Part shown: in pieces, positions 4,898 through 5,858 of the stretch
Numbering within the stretch: position 1 is the first letter of the stretch
Layout of the letters: every line of letters starts with the position of its first letter
Source of the DNA: Candidatus Woesearchaeota archaeon
Lineage (GTDB): Archaea > Nanobdellota > Nanobdellia > Woesearchaeales > GW2011-AR9
Direction: 5' to 3'
Length of the DNA: 5,858 bases
Assembly (NCBI GenBank): GCA_018303045.1
Contig: JAGVYX010000046.1
Coordinates: forward strand, 1-5,858
The notes under the pieces: model-generated
What the model was told of the DNA's origin: nothing
The model's database searches: none
What the model saw: the letters and a program-made list of their open reading frames with translations, nothing else
Position numbers and translations under genes: made by a program

Positions 4898-5023
4898 ATG
4901 AAACAGCACATCTTCCAAGAAGTGAAGCGTTTCAAAATACAGAGGTGTTGCAAAGGCTGCAGCAAGCGGATAGTTGTGGAAAATGCCAATCGGTATTACT
5001 GCAAGGACTGCCGGGGCTATTAA
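4898..5023 (+). CDS. Zinc-ribbon microprotein, 41 residues
   Basis: The product contains RCCKGCSKRIVVENANRYYC and then KDCRGY. Cys18-x-x-Cys21 and Cys35-x-x-Cys38 form a classical two-knuckle zinc ribbon whose 13-residue loop is basic and aromatic, a pattern common in small nucleic-acid-binding or ribosome-associated archaeal proteins. The N-terminal part (MKQHIFQEVKRFKIQR) is a basic helix. It is preceded by a strong ribosome site and followed directly by an oligo-T terminator, so it is very likely a real gene despite its size. Specific function not recognised. DNA or RNA binding is the natural guess, but only a guess. Confidence 0.75.
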   Translation: MKQHIFQEVKRFKIQRCCKGCSKRIVVENANRYYCKDCRGY

Positions 5024-5026
5024 GCC

Positions 5027-5043
5027 TTTTTTTTTCTTTTTTT
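5027..5043 (+). terminator. Oligo-T terminator
   Basis: Nine T, one C and seven T begin four bases after the TAA of the 41-residue gene. This is a textbook archaeal oligo-T termination signal; no hairpin is needed. It also separates the plus-strand genes from the converging minus-strand glycosyltransferase. Confidence 0.75.
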
Positions 5044-5081
5044 CTAGTGGTAATTTTTTAGTTCCAGTACATTTTTCTTTA

Positions 5082-5094
5082 GGAAGCAACTTCC
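5082..5094. repeat. Small hairpin between convergent genes
   Basis: GGAAG and CTTCC enclose a CAA loop (GGAAGCAACTTCC). It sits between the ends of converging transcripts. No T run follows on either strand, so a terminator role is weak. A GGCCATA word is duplicated nearby (5095-5101 and 5121-5127). Confidence 0.3.
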
Positions 5095-5135
5095 GGCCAT
5101 ATTAACTTTTCCTGCAAATTGGCCATACTGTATCA

Positions 5136-5858
5136 TCATCTGCCAATTCGTGATAATAACTTTCTTCCCTTCCAGACAATTTTGTTGTTTAAAGCCAAGT
5201 ACACCGATCTGGAGCAGGTAACTACGGCCAATATTCCATGAATGGGAAGAAGAATTAAATTAAAAATAAAATTCTGGCAGGCTAGGATGGAAGTGCAGAT
5301 TCTCTGCAGCAATAAGGGAATCAGCATGTACAGAAATTCTACGTTAATAATATACATGGCTACTGGGAAAAAAAACAGAAAAACAAATCCGATAACTGAT
5401 AGAATGTAAGCTGCAGGGGAAAGATGCGATCCCAAGTAAAATGACCTAGACAAGCCGTCCAATGATTCTTTAAAACTGCCGTACATCCGGCATTTTACCA
5501 ATCCTTTGCTTCGGGCAGCGAGAATTCGGTTTCCAGAAAGCTTGACTCGTTTGGATAAATAAACATCTTCGGTAATTTTGTCTTTTATCCCCTCGTGGCC
5601 GTTGATTTTGTAATAGGTGCTCTTGCGGATAAGGATAAACTGGCCGATAGCCACACTGAAGCTATTATTTTTGGTTCGATAGACCAAATCCAGGGGAATG
5701 AAAGAGAGCAGCAGCCAGTCCAGCAGGGGGACGATCAGCCATTCGCCAACAGTTTTCATTTTCTGGCAGGGAAAACAGCTCAGCAGGGCTGTTTTTTTTC
5801 TTTCCATTAAGGCTACGGCTGATTCCAGAGCTTCAGGCTCCAAAAGGACATCGGCATC
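5136..5858 (-). CDS. CrtQ-like family 2 glycosyltransferase (C-terminal 240 residues)
   Basis: The frame is open from the right window edge, so the gene is partial at its N-terminus. The visible part opens with DADV, the metal- and nucleotide-binding DxD motif of GT-A enzymes. Then come a hydrophobic stretch (WLIVPLLDWLLLSFIPLDLV), GQFILIRKSTYYKINGHEGI (about 72-91) and TEDVYLSKRVK (96-106), whose ED supplies the catalytic base. The order GQ...R...Y...GH...ED matches CrtQ/HpnI-like GT2 enzymes, which glycosylate lipids at the inner membrane. SFKESLDGLSRSFYLG replaces the QxxRW motif, as in CrtQ-type members. Three C-terminal membrane segments follow (about 148-173, 174-192, 197-222) and a basic tail. 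It converges on the plus-strand genes, so it is a separate unit. The acceptor is unknown. Confidence 0.85.
   Translation of the reverse strand, partial: DADVLLEPEALESAVALMERKKTALLSCFPCQKMKTVGEWLIVPLLDWLLLSFIPLDLVYRTKNNSFSVAIGQFILIRKSTYYKINGHEGIKDKITEDVYLSKRVKLSGNRILAARSKGLVKCRMYGSFKESLDGLSRSFYLGSHLSPAAYILSVIGFVFLFFFPVAMYIINVEFLYMLIPLLLQRICTSILACQNFIFNLILLPIHGILAVVTCSRSVYLALNNKIVWKGRKLLSRIGR

Noticed and set aside
4844..5089. 81-codon minus-strand ORF
   Set aside because: It is antisense to the zinc-ribbon microprotein and reads through the oligo-T terminator as poly-Lys. The plus-strand gene has a ribosome site, Cys pairs and a terminator.
5595..5810. 71-codon plus-strand ORF
   Set aside because: It is antisense to the CrtQ-like glycosyltransferase and has no family resemblance or promoter.
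5844..5858. TTG at 5843 as the true start of the minus-strand glycosyltransferase
   Set aside because: The frame stays open to the window edge and encodes the DADV motif just upstream, so the gene clearly continues beyond the window.

Overview
The window is AT-rich and most likely comes from an archaeon, probably a DPANN-type lineage such as Woesearchaeota or Pacearchaeota (inference). Three gene starts have an A/T-only TATA-like box centred about 24-29 bases upstream of the ATG and no Shine-Dalgarno, which fits archaeal leaderless transcripts. One small internal gene instead has a good GGTGAT ribosome site. The small zinc-finger protein and the compact site-2 protease are also of archaeal type.

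Layout. Positions 1-474 hold the end of an unidentified upstream gene and a 129-residue ORF matching only the C-terminal, membrane-anchored part of a family 2 glycosyltransferase. Positions 526-3335 form the core: a single ORF fusing a pyruvate kinase catalytic domain to a complete ATP sulfurylase, followed with a TAATG overlap by an APS kinase. Positions 3336-3882 have no convincing gene but hold a GC-rich candidate RNA structure and several inverted and direct repeats. Positions 3883-4678 encode a 62-residue zinc-finger protein overlapping a site-2-type membrane metalloprotease. Positions 4785-5023 hold two Cys-rich microprotein ORFs, one well supported and one doubtful, ending at an oligo-T terminator. 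Positions 5136-5858 on the minus strand encode the C-terminal part of a second, CrtQ-like family 2 glycosyltransferase that runs off the window.

How it may work together. ATP sulfurylase makes APS from ATP and sulfate, an unfavourable reaction. APS kinase pulls it forward by making PAPS and releases ADP. A pyruvate kinase domain on the same polypeptide could convert that ADP back to ATP using PEP. The three activities would form a self-energised PAPS factory, and the flanking glycosyltransferases suggest the product serves glycan or lipid sulfation rather than sulfur assimilation. No sulfotransferase and no APS/PAPS reductase is visible in the window, so the end use is an inference. The pyruvate kinase-ATP sulfurylase fusion is the most unusual object here.
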